DNA of 64,000 nt. Origin: Bacillota bacterium. Lineage in GTDB: Bacteria > Bacillota > Clostridia > Acetivibrionales > DSM-1351. The stretch lies in assembly GCA_023444055.1 (NCBI GenBank), contig JAEZRV010000044.1:1-64000 (forward strand), given 5' to 3'. The translations under genes and the position numbers were made by a program. Positions 26,901 through 35,220 of the stretch are shown in pieces; the first letter of the stretch is position 1; each line of letters starts with the position of its first letter. The notes beneath the pieces are model-generated. The model was not told the DNA's origin, made no database searches, and saw only the letters and a list, made by a program, of their open reading frames with translations.

Positions 26901-28994
26901 CTCATTTTCCTTTTCTAATTCATCTTTTAAAGCCTTTCCAACTCCAAATGTATCCATTATTAAAATAATTTTTTCATTTTTAATTGGTTTAATTTCTGAA
27001 TCAGATATTTTTGCCCAATTAACGTGGTATGAAAGCTGTTCTTTGTGAACCTTACTCCCTTTCACTTCTGGCCAGTAGTGCCTATTATCAAATGGATATA
27101 CAGGAACATCCGCAATTCTTATTTTTGCATCTTGATAATAGATATGTTCCCACTCAATATCCGCACCTTGTACATAATACAAGCAAATTTGCTTATAATA
27201 CTCTTCTGATAATGAGCCCTGATTTTTGGCAGTTTCTTTGATATACTGATTGGCACGATTCGTAAGTTTCACCTGTTCGTACTGAGTCATCTCACCTGCT
27301 GCCCTGTTCTGTTTCTGCTGATTCGCAATTTTTGTAACACCATAATAAATACCATCTATATGGTCAAAAGAATGACTTTTCTGTAACATTTTTATTTTAC
27401 TATCTAGTTCATTTCTATCCTTTAAAACAAATGCAATTCTGAAAGAATAATGTCCTCTCCCCACATTCTGTGTGTAGCAAATACTATCCAGTAAATCTTC
27501 TGTATTCTGAATGTATTGATAATACTGATTTACAAGCTTATGTAAAACTTCCTCACTTCTTGCAGAAAGACAAAGAATGTGCATTCCTTTTGTTTCTTCC
27601 TGTTCTGGCATTTCTGGTGGTTCTTCAAGTACAACATGGCAATTGGTTCCTGTGAAACCAAATGAACTTACCCCAGCTCTTCTTTTGGGTGTTCCTTTTT
27701 TCCATTCCTTTATCTCATCTACTATATAAACTGGCGAATAGATAAAACGGATATAAGGATTTGGCTCGTCAAAATTATGTATTGGTGGCATTTTTTCGTT
27801 CTGCATCGCTTTTAGTATTTTTAAAATAGATGCAATTCCAGAAGCTGCAACACAATGCCCAAAGTTCTGTTTGGAACAGCCGATTCCACAAAACTGTTCT
27901 CTCTTAGTGAATTGCTGAAATGCCCCTGTGATTGCTTTTAGTTCGATAGGATCACCTAAGATTGTTCCTGTCCCGTGGGTTTCCATATATTGAATACTCT
28001 CTGGATCAACTTGGGCTGTCCTCCAAGCCTGTACAATTACCTCCTGCTGTGCAGCTGCACTAGGTGCTGTAATTCCATTGGATTTTCCATTACTATTAAC
28101 AGCACTCCCTTTAATAATACCAAGTATACGGTTATTATCACGGATTGCTTTGCTTACTGGTTTTAATATTAGTGCTCCAAGACCTTCTCCCCATGCTGTT
28201 CCACTTGCATTTCTGCTAAATGGACGCACATCTCCTCCATCTGCTTCTATCTCCTGCATGACATTGGTTGTCTTTGGATACACAAGCATATTAATTCCAC
28301 TTGCAATCGCCATGTCACACTCCTTATTACGCAAGGAAGAACATGCTGTATGTACTGCAACCAACCCAGAAGAACACGCTGTATCAATTACCATATTAGG
28401 TCCCACAAGATTTAATGCATATGCAATCCTCGAGGATAACATACCTGGCCAGGAACCTGTCTTTGCAACAATATCCTGTCTGCCAAGCATACTCATATAT
28501 TCATAGCCATTTGACGCATGATCTATCCCAACATATACACCTGTTTTATTTCCATTTAGTCTTTTTCCACCATAACCAGCATGTTCTAGTGCCTCATACG
28601 CAACTTCCATAAATATTCTCTGCTGCGGAAGCATGGCAACTGCCTCGTTTGGGGAAATCTCAAAAAAGTCTGGATCGAACAAATCAATTTCACCTAAGTA
28701 TCCTGCAGTCAAATACTGGCTTTTTTCTTCATTGGAAACATCAAAACTCAGATTTTTTAGTCTAGTATCTGGAAGCTGCCGAATAGAAACTGTGTTTTCT
28801 GAAATATTGCTCCAAAACTCTTCTACATTATCAGCTTGTGGAAATCTGCAAGAAACTCCTATAACAGCGATATCTTCAAAACAGTCTTGACTCATATTGA
28901 TGCTTTTTAATAAAGTAAATGCTATATCTTCTTTCATACTTCCTGACTTAACCTGTTCTAATATAAACTGATTAATCACTGCTATATCACTCAT
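23985..28994 (-). CDS. Trans-AT PKS-NRPS: KS-KR-ACP-C
   Basis: This 1669-residue protein starts with a helical docking segment of about 40 residues (KEDIAFTLLKS). The KS has DTACSS (Cys207), EAHGTGT and the NFGHCVAASG His motif. There is no AT; the KS runs into the linker ending VPVYPFDNRHYWPE. The KR (about 890-1080) has TGGNGGIS, with SSMAAMIGMQGQAGYTAANSY providing Ser and Tyr. The ACP reads SLGGDSRMA. The C domain fills the last 420 residues, with FNHIIADGTSI. No DH is visible, so the expected product has a beta-hydroxyl. The protein ends after the C domain and needs the A-PCP of the protein at 18222-22070. Confidence 0.92.
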   Translation of the reverse strand: MSDIAVINQFILEQVKSGSMKEDIAFTLLKSINMSQDCFEDIAVIGVSCRFPQADNVEEFWSNISENTVSIRQLPDTRLKNLSFDVSNEEKSQYLTAGYLGEIDLFDPDFFEISPNEAVAMLPQQRIFMEVAYEALEHAGYGGKRLNGNKTGVYVGIDHASNGYEYMSMLGRQDIVAKTGSWPGMLSSRIAYALNLVGPNMVIDTACSSGLVAVHTACSSLRNKECDMAIASGINMLVYPKTTNVMQEIEADGGDVRPFSRNASGTAWGEGLGALILKPVSKAIRDNNRILGIIKGSAVNSNGKSNGITAPSAAAQQEVIVQAWRTAQVDPESIQYMETHGTGTILGDPIELKAITGAFQQFTKREQFCGIGCSKQNFGHCVAASGIASILKILKAMQNEKMPPIHNFDEPNPYIRFIYSPVYIVDEIKEWKKGTPKRRAGVSSFGFTGTNCHVVLEEPPEMPEQEETKGMHILCLSARSEEVLHKLVNQYYQYIQNTEDLLDSICYTQNVGRGHYSFRIAFVLKDRNELDSKIKMLQKSHSFDHIDGIYYGVTKIANQQKQNRAAGEMTQYEQVKLTNRANQYIKETAKNQGSLSEEYYKQICLYYVQGADIEWEHIYYQDAKIRIADVPVYPFDNRHYWPEVKGSKVHKEQLSYHVNWAKISDSEIKPIKNEKIILIMDTFGVGKALKDELEKENEVITVVHGDVFERIGEHKFTILETKEDYENLFLSLADEKIDRIIHTSSITPNAIGVKSVFYLYQVLSGLDAYKRTVTLNVISSNAYAVTGQEKTIEPEHAAVYGLLKVASRESEFLHFKCLDIDLDTYKTEAVKQAIAMETPYFLTALRDVTCYVEEIDAGFSEKTKEILIRDNGVYMITGGNGGISRQIALYLASQRHCTIVFVSRNPFKDEELLVKLKESGSKYHTICADVTDYEQMNSAMETISSECGVLNGVFHCAGLFEQGYLAGKEWEELHQVMEAKMEGTRIIDQVTRSMNLDFMFLFSSMAAMIGMQGQAGYTAANSYLDSYQEYRNKLGLKTVSVNWGIWGETGGALNYRFEDQFIYQPLKTQEAIETLGNILKGGFHRVLAVKINYKNSSLKEYKSLPVLLSSQICSYIEAMKTDETEEIAENTASFKKITVTGRDNGIYSESEISIAQLWGNVLGFHKIDIYEDFFSLGGDSRMAALIANYLNQMFDKAVTAADVLKHPTIEAFCSNLREEESTVKIQPANKKEQYALSYSQYRLFIMNHMDQSDLSYNVPMVLTLNEKIEEERMQKALIQMVQRHEVFRTAIVVQDGKPSQVIKEHADICLEQFEAKEEGMEDCMLQFFRPFDLTKAPLLRAGIIKGKDQHTLLLDFNHIIADGTSIRVFLSELFCLYNGKPLDKLKLHMKDYTEWQNQAIENGLFKKQEDYWMRQFADGIPKLELQEDYEVLQHGTRGDRLSFVIEKELVERLKKVSIQYGVTLYMILASAFYLFLYKYTGQKELVLGVPVSGRNHKEQENMIGMFVNVLPVRIKIDPKQTYEQMIEQIKTQFLNAYENQDYPYLLLLEKMSAKYGTSSLFEASFLMQSASMESITVDDTLRVELNQFNTRTAREKLLLEIVESGDEIIGNLEYSDELFTKETIERMAQYYQILVRQISETQQKKVEDMEMITKAESLLLFQDFNDELL

Positions 28995-29048
28995 ACCTGC
29001 ATTTTTCCTTTCTTGGAATAATTCTATGTATCCCTTTTATTACTTCCT

Positions 29049-30509
29049 CTACTCGCATACAAATTTCCTATCTTCCCTTTCGCATATCTTAAGAATTGTA
29101 TTCTTTCCAGATAGAATAGACGAACTCACTCCTCCTCCAATCTGAATCCATTGTCCAGCCATATAAATATTGTCTAAACCCTTTATGGTTGATTTAGGTT
29201 TATAATTTAGGTTCTTCGGCGTTGACACGAAACCTTCATAAGAGCCTTTCCAATTTCCTGTATAACGTTCCCATGTAAGTGGGGTTGCAACTTCCTGGTA
29301 ACATATTTTTTCTTTTAACTCAGGATAATAATCTGAAATAACATTTAATATTTTTTCCTGCACCATGTTTTTAGCTTCTTTGTATTCTGCTGTCTGGTAT
29401 CCAAGCTTATTCCAGTACTCGTAAGATGTATTTAGTAAAACATTTATAATTGACTTTCCTTCTGGCATAAGCGTTTTATCATACTGGTAATTACTTATTA
29501 GAAGATAATTCTCGCCAATTCCATCTTCCAAAATAGGTTCTTTTGCAATTAAACACAAGCGATTTGGCATATTATGAATTTCATTATCTAAGCATAGGGA
29601 AATTTGTAAAAGTGGAGTAAACAATTGTCCATTCTGATAAAGTTTCTGCGTACTTGTATCCTGCTCAACATCAGATAATAAGTCAAATAGCAGATGATGT
29701 CCATCTCCTGCCCAGATTACATAGTCTGCCTTGGACTGTGTCCCATCTGAAAGAACAACCCCATACGCTTTTCCATCCTTTTTTAGAATTTCTTCTGCTG
29801 TTTTATTATATACAATCTCTCCACCTAAAGTCTTGTATTTTTCCAGTAATAAGTTTGAAAAAGCCAAGGAACCGCCTTCTGGAATCCCAACTATCCTGCT
29901 TGAAAACTGCGCTAAAGTCATTGCTAAAATCCCAACTGTCGTATCAGGTCCTAAAACCAATGGTAATGCTTCCCGCAGGAAAGCATTCTGAAGTCTACGG
30001 ACATAATCTTCAACCTTCATCAAACCTCCCTGCACATCCGATAATAGCCTAGTTATACCAAAAAATGCTCTTCTGTTTTCTTTTTGATCTTTACTATCCT
30101 GCATTTTTTGATAGAGCCGAATTGCTGTGGTAAACTGTTTAATATAATCGATATCTTCAGGTGCCACTCTTATCATTTCTGTTTCCAGTTTATCTACATC
30201 ACTATATACGGTCAGTTTTTCCCCACGTTGCCCGTATATTTCAAGAAAAACATCAATAGGAAGGAAACGGCATTTCTCCAATATTCCTAGTTCTTTCCAT
30301 GTTTGATACGTTAAAGTTCCCGGCTTATCAAGCATAATCCAGTGTATACATCCATCAATCGTAAATTCTTTTCTTTTCCATGATGTGCAAACACCACCTG
30401 CTTTATCATGGCTCTCATAAATTATTGAATCAAAACCATTTAATCGCGCATAAACTCCTGCTGCCAACCCTGCCACTCCTGCACCGACAATAACCAGTTT
30501 TTTATTCAT
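29049..30509 (-). CDS. FAD-dependent oxidoreductase, phytoene desaturase/retinol saturase-like
   Basis: This flavoprotein of about 486 residues begins with MNKKLVIVGAGVAGLAAG, a Rossmann motif, followed by YESHDKAGGVCTSW, the pattern of CrtI-type desaturases and related saturases. The C terminus has DNIYMAGQWIQIGGGVSSSILSGKN, the second FAD-contact region. The frame opens further upstream at 30548, inside the preceding PKS gene; I chose the ATG at 30509 because it has a GAGGAG site and the Rossmann motif should be near the N terminus. It could oxidise or reduce the polyene part made by the two KS-DH-KR modules encoded just upstream. The real substrate is unknown. Confidence 0.85.
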   Translation of the reverse strand: MNKKLVIVGAGVAGLAAGVYARLNGFDSIIYESHDKAGGVCTSWKRKEFTIDGCIHWIMLDKPGTLTYQTWKELGILEKCRFLPIDVFLEIYGQRGEKLTVYSDVDKLETEMIRVAPEDIDYIKQFTTAIRLYQKMQDSKDQKENRRAFFGITRLLSDVQGGLMKVEDYVRRLQNAFLREALPLVLGPDTTVGILAMTLAQFSSRIVGIPEGGSLAFSNLLLEKYKTLGGEIVYNKTAEEILKKDGKAYGVVLSDGTQSKADYVIWAGDGHHLLFDLLSDVEQDTSTQKLYQNGQLFTPLLQISLCLDNEIHNMPNRLCLIAKEPILEDGIGENYLLISNYQYDKTLMPEGKSIINVLLNTSYEYWNKLGYQTAEYKEAKNMVQEKILNVISDYYPELKEKICYQEVATPLTWERYTGNWKGSYEGFVSTPKNLNYKPKSTIKGLDNIYMAGQWIQIGGGVSSSILSGKNTILKICEREDRKFVCE

Positions 30510-30519
30510 AAAAACTCCT

Positions 30520-33500
30520 CTATCTCTTTTCAAGTATTTGTGTTGCATTCTCTACAGAAATAGATCCAGACTTAATTCCCTGTAGTAGGTTCTTCAACTT
30601 TTCATCATCCACTTCGCTGCTGGCGATTTTATCCTTTTGTTCCTTTTTATCCATTCTTTTCTCAATTGCTTCTGCCAGTTCCACAATAGTTGGGTAAGTG
30701 AAAATGTCAGATATATCAACCTCATTACATACTTTTGCAACTATCTCTTTATAAACCCGTGTTGCAATAATTGAGTCTCCACCAAAATCCCTAAAATTAG
30801 CATATACATCAATTTCTTGGCATTCAAATGAATTTGCCCATATATAAACGAGTTTCTTTTCGATTTCTGTACATTCTTCTTCGGTTTTTCCTGCAAATAC
30901 TACTTTCCCTATATCATTCGTTCTTCCTTGAGCATCAGACTGACCCAATTCCTTCTGATTAAATTTATTAAGGATGCGTTGCATAGAACCGGTTAGTCGG
31001 AATGGTAGGTTTCCTCCTGCTTTGGCAATCAGCTCATAATTCGGTACACCAAAAAGCAAATTCGCATATCCCATCTGTAATGCTTCTTCCATTGCAGCAA
31101 TAGCCCTGTCTGGTTCAATAGACTTAAACACACTCATATTTTCATCTACATGATAAGTTTCACTCATCCCAACATCTTTCCATAAAGGCCAGTTTATAGA
31201 AATCGCCTGTATTCCTTGGCTTCTTAATAGAGAAGCATAGCTATCCAAAAATGCATTTGCTACCGTATAATCTGATTGTCCAAGACCTCCTGTATGTGCA
31301 GTTATGGAAGAAAATAGAATAATGAAATCAAGAGCATCCTGTTGAGTGGATAGTACAATGTTTCTTGTTCCTTCTATCTTTGCGGCAACCGCTTCCATAA
31401 ACTCTGTCTCATTTTTTCGGAAGAGGAAACCATCTCCCGCAACCCCTGCACAATGGAAAATACCATTAATTTTCCCGTATTTGCAACGAATATCTAATAG
31501 TGCTTGGTTTACCTGATCATAATTTGTAACATCTATCTGCATGAAGTTGATTCTATCGTTTTCTGAAATCTGATTCCATGCTTCTTTCCGATTACTTCTA
31601 TTTCTGCTCCATAAAACCAGCTTACTTTTAGAATGGCTTAATAAATATTTCACCTGCTCAAAACCAATTCCTCCAGTACCACCAGTTATTACATAAACGC
31701 CATCTTCATTCCATTCTATTCCAGCAACATTTTCCTCTTTTTTCTGTTCTAAGATATCCAAGCGTCTACCATAGCGCTCATTTGCTCGATACGCAACAAG
31801 AAATCTTGGTGAATAGCAAATTTCATCCATTACAGCCTTTATTTCTGTTGCAGCATCCAAATCAATACAGCGGCACGTAATATTCTCATTTTCCTGAGCA
31901 ATCACTCTTCCCAATCCAAACAACGGATTTCCAAAAGGACGAATTTTATCCGTTTCGACTATCTGATAAGCATAACATGTTACTAGTATTAATTCTATCG
32001 GTTTGGAAATCCTGTTCTTTGTAAGAGCTTCAGCCAGATAGAATAAGCTGCTGATACTATTAATTTTCTGACTTTCAAAATCTTTTGCTTCATCACAGCT
32101 CATCGCATGCACGATCTTACCAATATTTTTTTCTTTCAATATGCTAAAGAGCTTATCATAATCTTTTTGTATTTGTCTAATGCAAAAACAGTTTCCTCCT
32201 AATTCCTCATACTGGCTTCCAATAGAGACTCTGATTACATTATCGCTTCCATAAACTTCAGCCACTTTTAAGCCCAATTCTGTACCAACTTCCAAAATCA
32301 GCATATCCTCGTGAGCCTGTTTTTCCATATTTGCTTCAAAATCAATCTTTTCCCATCCGGTTTTATAAAATTGAGGTTGTTGACCTTTTAAATTTTTATA
32401 TCTGTTCTCAAATTCATGAGAATGTACTTTTTTAATGCTATAATCTTCTATTTCAACAAATACATTGCCTTTCATATCCATTAGCCAGATGTCTGCTGTA
32501 ATCGTCTCTTCATTGCTGATATCACCTTTTCTTCGAACCAAGCTATAAAATTCTTTTGGCATCTTGCGAAGAATTTTTATTTTCTTATAGGCATATGGAA
32601 GATACATGCCATCTCCAATGTTCTGAATAGAAAAGTTTACAGCATTATCTAATAGTGCTGGATGAAGTATGTAATCGTCAAAATCTTTTTCATATTCCTC
32701 TGGAAGCTGCAAGAAACACATGATTTCATCTTTTCCCATAAAAATTTCTCTTGTAGACTTCCAACGGTTTCCTATCGAGAAGAAATCGCTCTTTTTTTCT
32801 TCTGGCTGTATGGTCTGTTTGGTTAATGATGATTTCAGTTCCTCAATATCAAAATGACTGACTGTTTCTTTCTCATTCTTTACCAAAACAGCTTCTAAAT
32901 GTTTCACCCAAGAATCTAGCATCTCTTCTTTGCTTGCAACCGTTATATGTTTCTCACCACTGTCCTCTTTGATGATAATTTGAATATCTTTCGTTTCTTC
33001 TTGTTCTACAATCAGAGGTGTTATGAATACAAGTTCTTTAAATGTAACTGACTCTTCATTGGTAATCATGCTTCCTAATTCTCGAAGCATTTCAATATAA
33101 GCAGTTCCTGGTAGTACATAATGTCCTTGTATTTTATGTTCACTTAAAACCCATTGTACCTTAGGGCTTAATTTTGATAAATAAATTTCGCTATCAATTG
33201 ACTGTACCAAGCATTTATTTAGTAATGGATGCTGTATTTCTTTCAACTTATCCTTTTTTTCTGGAAATGGATCTTCTGGCCAGTACCTTTTAAAATCCAA
33301 AGGATAAATCGGAAGCCTTGCTTTTTCAAATGTTTCATATTGAAAAAGTTCTACAAAATTCATTTGGATTCCTTCTACAAAGGCTTTCCCCAAATAATTG
33401 AGCAGTACAATCTGTTCCGTTATCTTTTCTTGTCTAATGTTTCTTGCTCTTTCCATAATTTTATCTTCCAGCCTCTGTGTATTCTTATGACTTCCTCTTA

Positions 33501-35178
33501 ATGTACCATAAAATACTTTTTGTGCATCGTCTTCCCTTAAACCATTCATTAATATATATTTTAGTTTTCTTTTGAGTTCTTGCTTATCCTGAGCTACAAA
33601 AGCAAGTCGGTTATCAAATACTTCTTTATATACTTGTACTGTTTTACTAATTTTTTCAAACGAATCATCATTTTCTGAATTCAGGTATTGATAACATGCC
33701 TCAATATAATGTGTCAGGGTCTTTTCATTTTTAGCAGAAAAAACAAATAGTTGCGGTTCTTCCTTAGAGGCCTGTCCTTGTACAGTTCTTTCTGGTTCTT
33801 CCAATACCAGGTGTGCATTGGTTCCATTAAAACTAAATGCACTGATACCCGCTCTTCTTGGACCTTCTCCTCGTTCCCATTTTTGAAGCCTGTCTACAAA
33901 ATAGACTGGTGAATCTGTAAAACTAATATATGAATTTGGATATTTAAAGTTAATGCTTGGTGGCAGTACTTCATGCTGCATTGCTAAAATAACCTTGATT
34001 AAAGATGCAATTCCAGATGCAGCTACTGTATGACCAATATTTGTTTTTACTGTTCCAATTCCACAAAACTGCTTTTTGTCCGTATATCGAGAAAATGCAT
34101 CATGAATTCCCTTGATTTCAATAGGATCACCTAGTTCTGTTCCTGTTCCGTGTGCTTCTATATATGAAATTGTTCTTGGATCGACTTTCGCATTCTTCCA
34201 AGCTTCAATCAATACCTGTTCCTGAGCCTGTGCATTGGGTGCGGTCAAACCGTTAGATGCCCCATCATTATTAATTGCACTTCCTTTGATAACTCCTAAA
34301 ATATGATCTCCATCTTTTTGGGCACGATCTAATGGCTTTAAGAAAACGGCTGCTACTCCTTCTCCCCATACTGTACCTGTTGCCCCAGAACTAAAAGATC
34401 TGACACAGTTATCTTCAGACTCAATCATGGTAAATGTAGGGTTTAGACTCTGCTTCGCTGTAAATTCTAGATGAATGCCTCCTGCAATTGCCATATCACA
34501 TTCCCCAGATTTTAGCGACTGACATGCCAAATGTACACACGTTAATCCAGAAGAACAGGAAGTGTCAATCACCATGCTTGGTCCCTGCAGATTGAAGATA
34601 TAAGATAGTCTGCTCGCCATAATACCAGTCCATGTGCCTGTCATAACCAATGGTTCGGATGAGCCAGCAATGTGTTTATAAGGATTTTCTGGAGTATGAT
34701 CTCTTCCCGCAAAAACTCCTGTTCTCGTCCCAGCTATCTGTTTTGCTGAATATCCAGCATCCTCCATTGCCTCAAATGCAGCAGTTAAAAACATTCTTTG
34801 AAATGGATCCATGTCTTTTGCTTCTTTCGGAGAAATACGAAACATTGATTCATCAAACTGTTCGATTGATTCTAAGAAGCCTGCTCTCATAAATGGAAGA
34901 TCGACATAGGGAGAATCAATTGCTTTATAAAACTGCTGAACATACTCTTTTCTTTTTTCTGGGAATTCCCTAATGCAATTCCTTTTATGCATAATATTCT
35001 GCCAATATTCATCATAATTCTCGGCATTTGAAAATCGGCATGACATGCCAATTACCGCAATATCATTTTTATTTTTCTCCTCATCCTCACCGATTAACTT
35101 CAAAATATTTGAAGCATCTTTTGGCTGAATGGAATGGTTCGCTACCATATCAAATAAATATTTTTCAACTTGTTCCAT
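30520..35178 (-). CDS. Trans-AT PKS: KS-DH-KR-ACP
   Basis: This is a single polyketide module of 1552 residues. The N-terminal docking segment is about 38 residues. The KS has DTSCSSGL (Cys208; Ser replaces the usual Ala before it), EAHGTGT and TNIGHTVAASG. The DH (about 655-915) has EHKIQGHYVLPG (complete HxxxGxxxxP) and HPALLDNAVN, with the catalytic Asp kept but Asn in place of Gln/His. The KR (about 1175-1370) has TGGTGGIG and the SSITAHTGGLGQSDYTVANAF catalytic region. The ACP serine is in DFGGDSIIA. The C-terminal helix IKSGSISVENATQILEKR is a trans-AT docking element. The expected outcome is an alpha,beta-double bond, making a diene with the preceding module. Confidence 0.93.
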   Translation of the reverse strand: MEQVEKYLFDMVANHSIQPKDASNILKLIGEDEEKNKNDIAVIGMSCRFSNAENYDEYWQNIMHKRNCIREFPEKRKEYVQQFYKAIDSPYVDLPFMRAGFLESIEQFDESMFRISPKEAKDMDPFQRMFLTAAFEAMEDAGYSAKQIAGTRTGVFAGRDHTPENPYKHIAGSSEPLVMTGTWTGIMASRLSYIFNLQGPSMVIDTSCSSGLTCVHLACQSLKSGECDMAIAGGIHLEFTAKQSLNPTFTMIESEDNCVRSFSSGATGTVWGEGVAAVFLKPLDRAQKDGDHILGVIKGSAINNDGASNGLTAPNAQAQEQVLIEAWKNAKVDPRTISYIEAHGTGTELGDPIEIKGIHDAFSRYTDKKQFCGIGTVKTNIGHTVAASGIASLIKVILAMQHEVLPPSINFKYPNSYISFTDSPVYFVDRLQKWERGEGPRRAGISAFSFNGTNAHLVLEEPERTVQGQASKEEPQLFVFSAKNEKTLTHYIEACYQYLNSENDDSFEKISKTVQVYKEVFDNRLAFVAQDKQELKRKLKYILMNGLREDDAQKVFYGTLRGSHKNTQRLEDKIMERARNIRQEKITEQIVLLNYLGKAFVEGIQMNFVELFQYETFEKARLPIYPLDFKRYWPEDPFPEKKDKLKEIQHPLLNKCLVQSIDSEIYLSKLSPKVQWVLSEHKIQGHYVLPGTAYIEMLRELGSMITNEESVTFKELVFITPLIVEQEETKDIQIIIKEDSGEKHITVASKEEMLDSWVKHLEAVLVKNEKETVSHFDIEELKSSLTKQTIQPEEKKSDFFSIGNRWKSTREIFMGKDEIMCFLQLPEEYEKDFDDYILHPALLDNAVNFSIQNIGDGMYLPYAYKKIKILRKMPKEFYSLVRRKGDISNEETITADIWLMDMKGNVFVEIEDYSIKKVHSHEFENRYKNLKGQQPQFYKTGWEKIDFEANMEKQAHEDMLILEVGTELGLKVAEVYGSDNVIRVSIGSQYEELGGNCFCIRQIQKDYDKLFSILKEKNIGKIVHAMSCDEAKDFESQKINSISSLFYLAEALTKNRISKPIELILVTCYAYQIVETDKIRPFGNPLFGLGRVIAQENENITCRCIDLDAATEIKAVMDEICYSPRFLVAYRANERYGRRLDILEQKKEENVAGIEWNEDGVYVITGGTGGIGFEQVKYLLSHSKSKLVLWSRNRSNRKEAWNQISENDRINFMQIDVTNYDQVNQALLDIRCKYGKINGIFHCAGVAGDGFLFRKNETEFMEAVAAKIEGTRNIVLSTQQDALDFIILFSSITAHTGGLGQSDYTVANAFLDSYASLLRSQGIQAISINWPLWKDVGMSETYHVDENMSVFKSIEPDRAIAAMEEALQMGYANLLFGVPNYELIAKAGGNLPFRLTGSMQRILNKFNQKELGQSDAQGRTNDIGKVVFAGKTEEECTEIEKKLVYIWANSFECQEIDVYANFRDFGGDSIIATRVYKEIVAKVCNEVDISDIFTYPTIVELAEAIEKRMDKKEQKDKIASSEVDDEKLKNLLQGIKSGSISVENATQILEKR

Positions 35179-35220
35179 GCTGTCCCTTTCTTTATGCTAA
35201 TTTATACTTTTATGTTTATG

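Noticed and set aside
29049..30509. Trans-acting enoyl reductase for the PKS
   Set aside because: Trans-AT ER proteins are FMN-dependent PfaD-like or MDR-type. This protein has the FAD Rossmann layout of CrtI-like enzymes.
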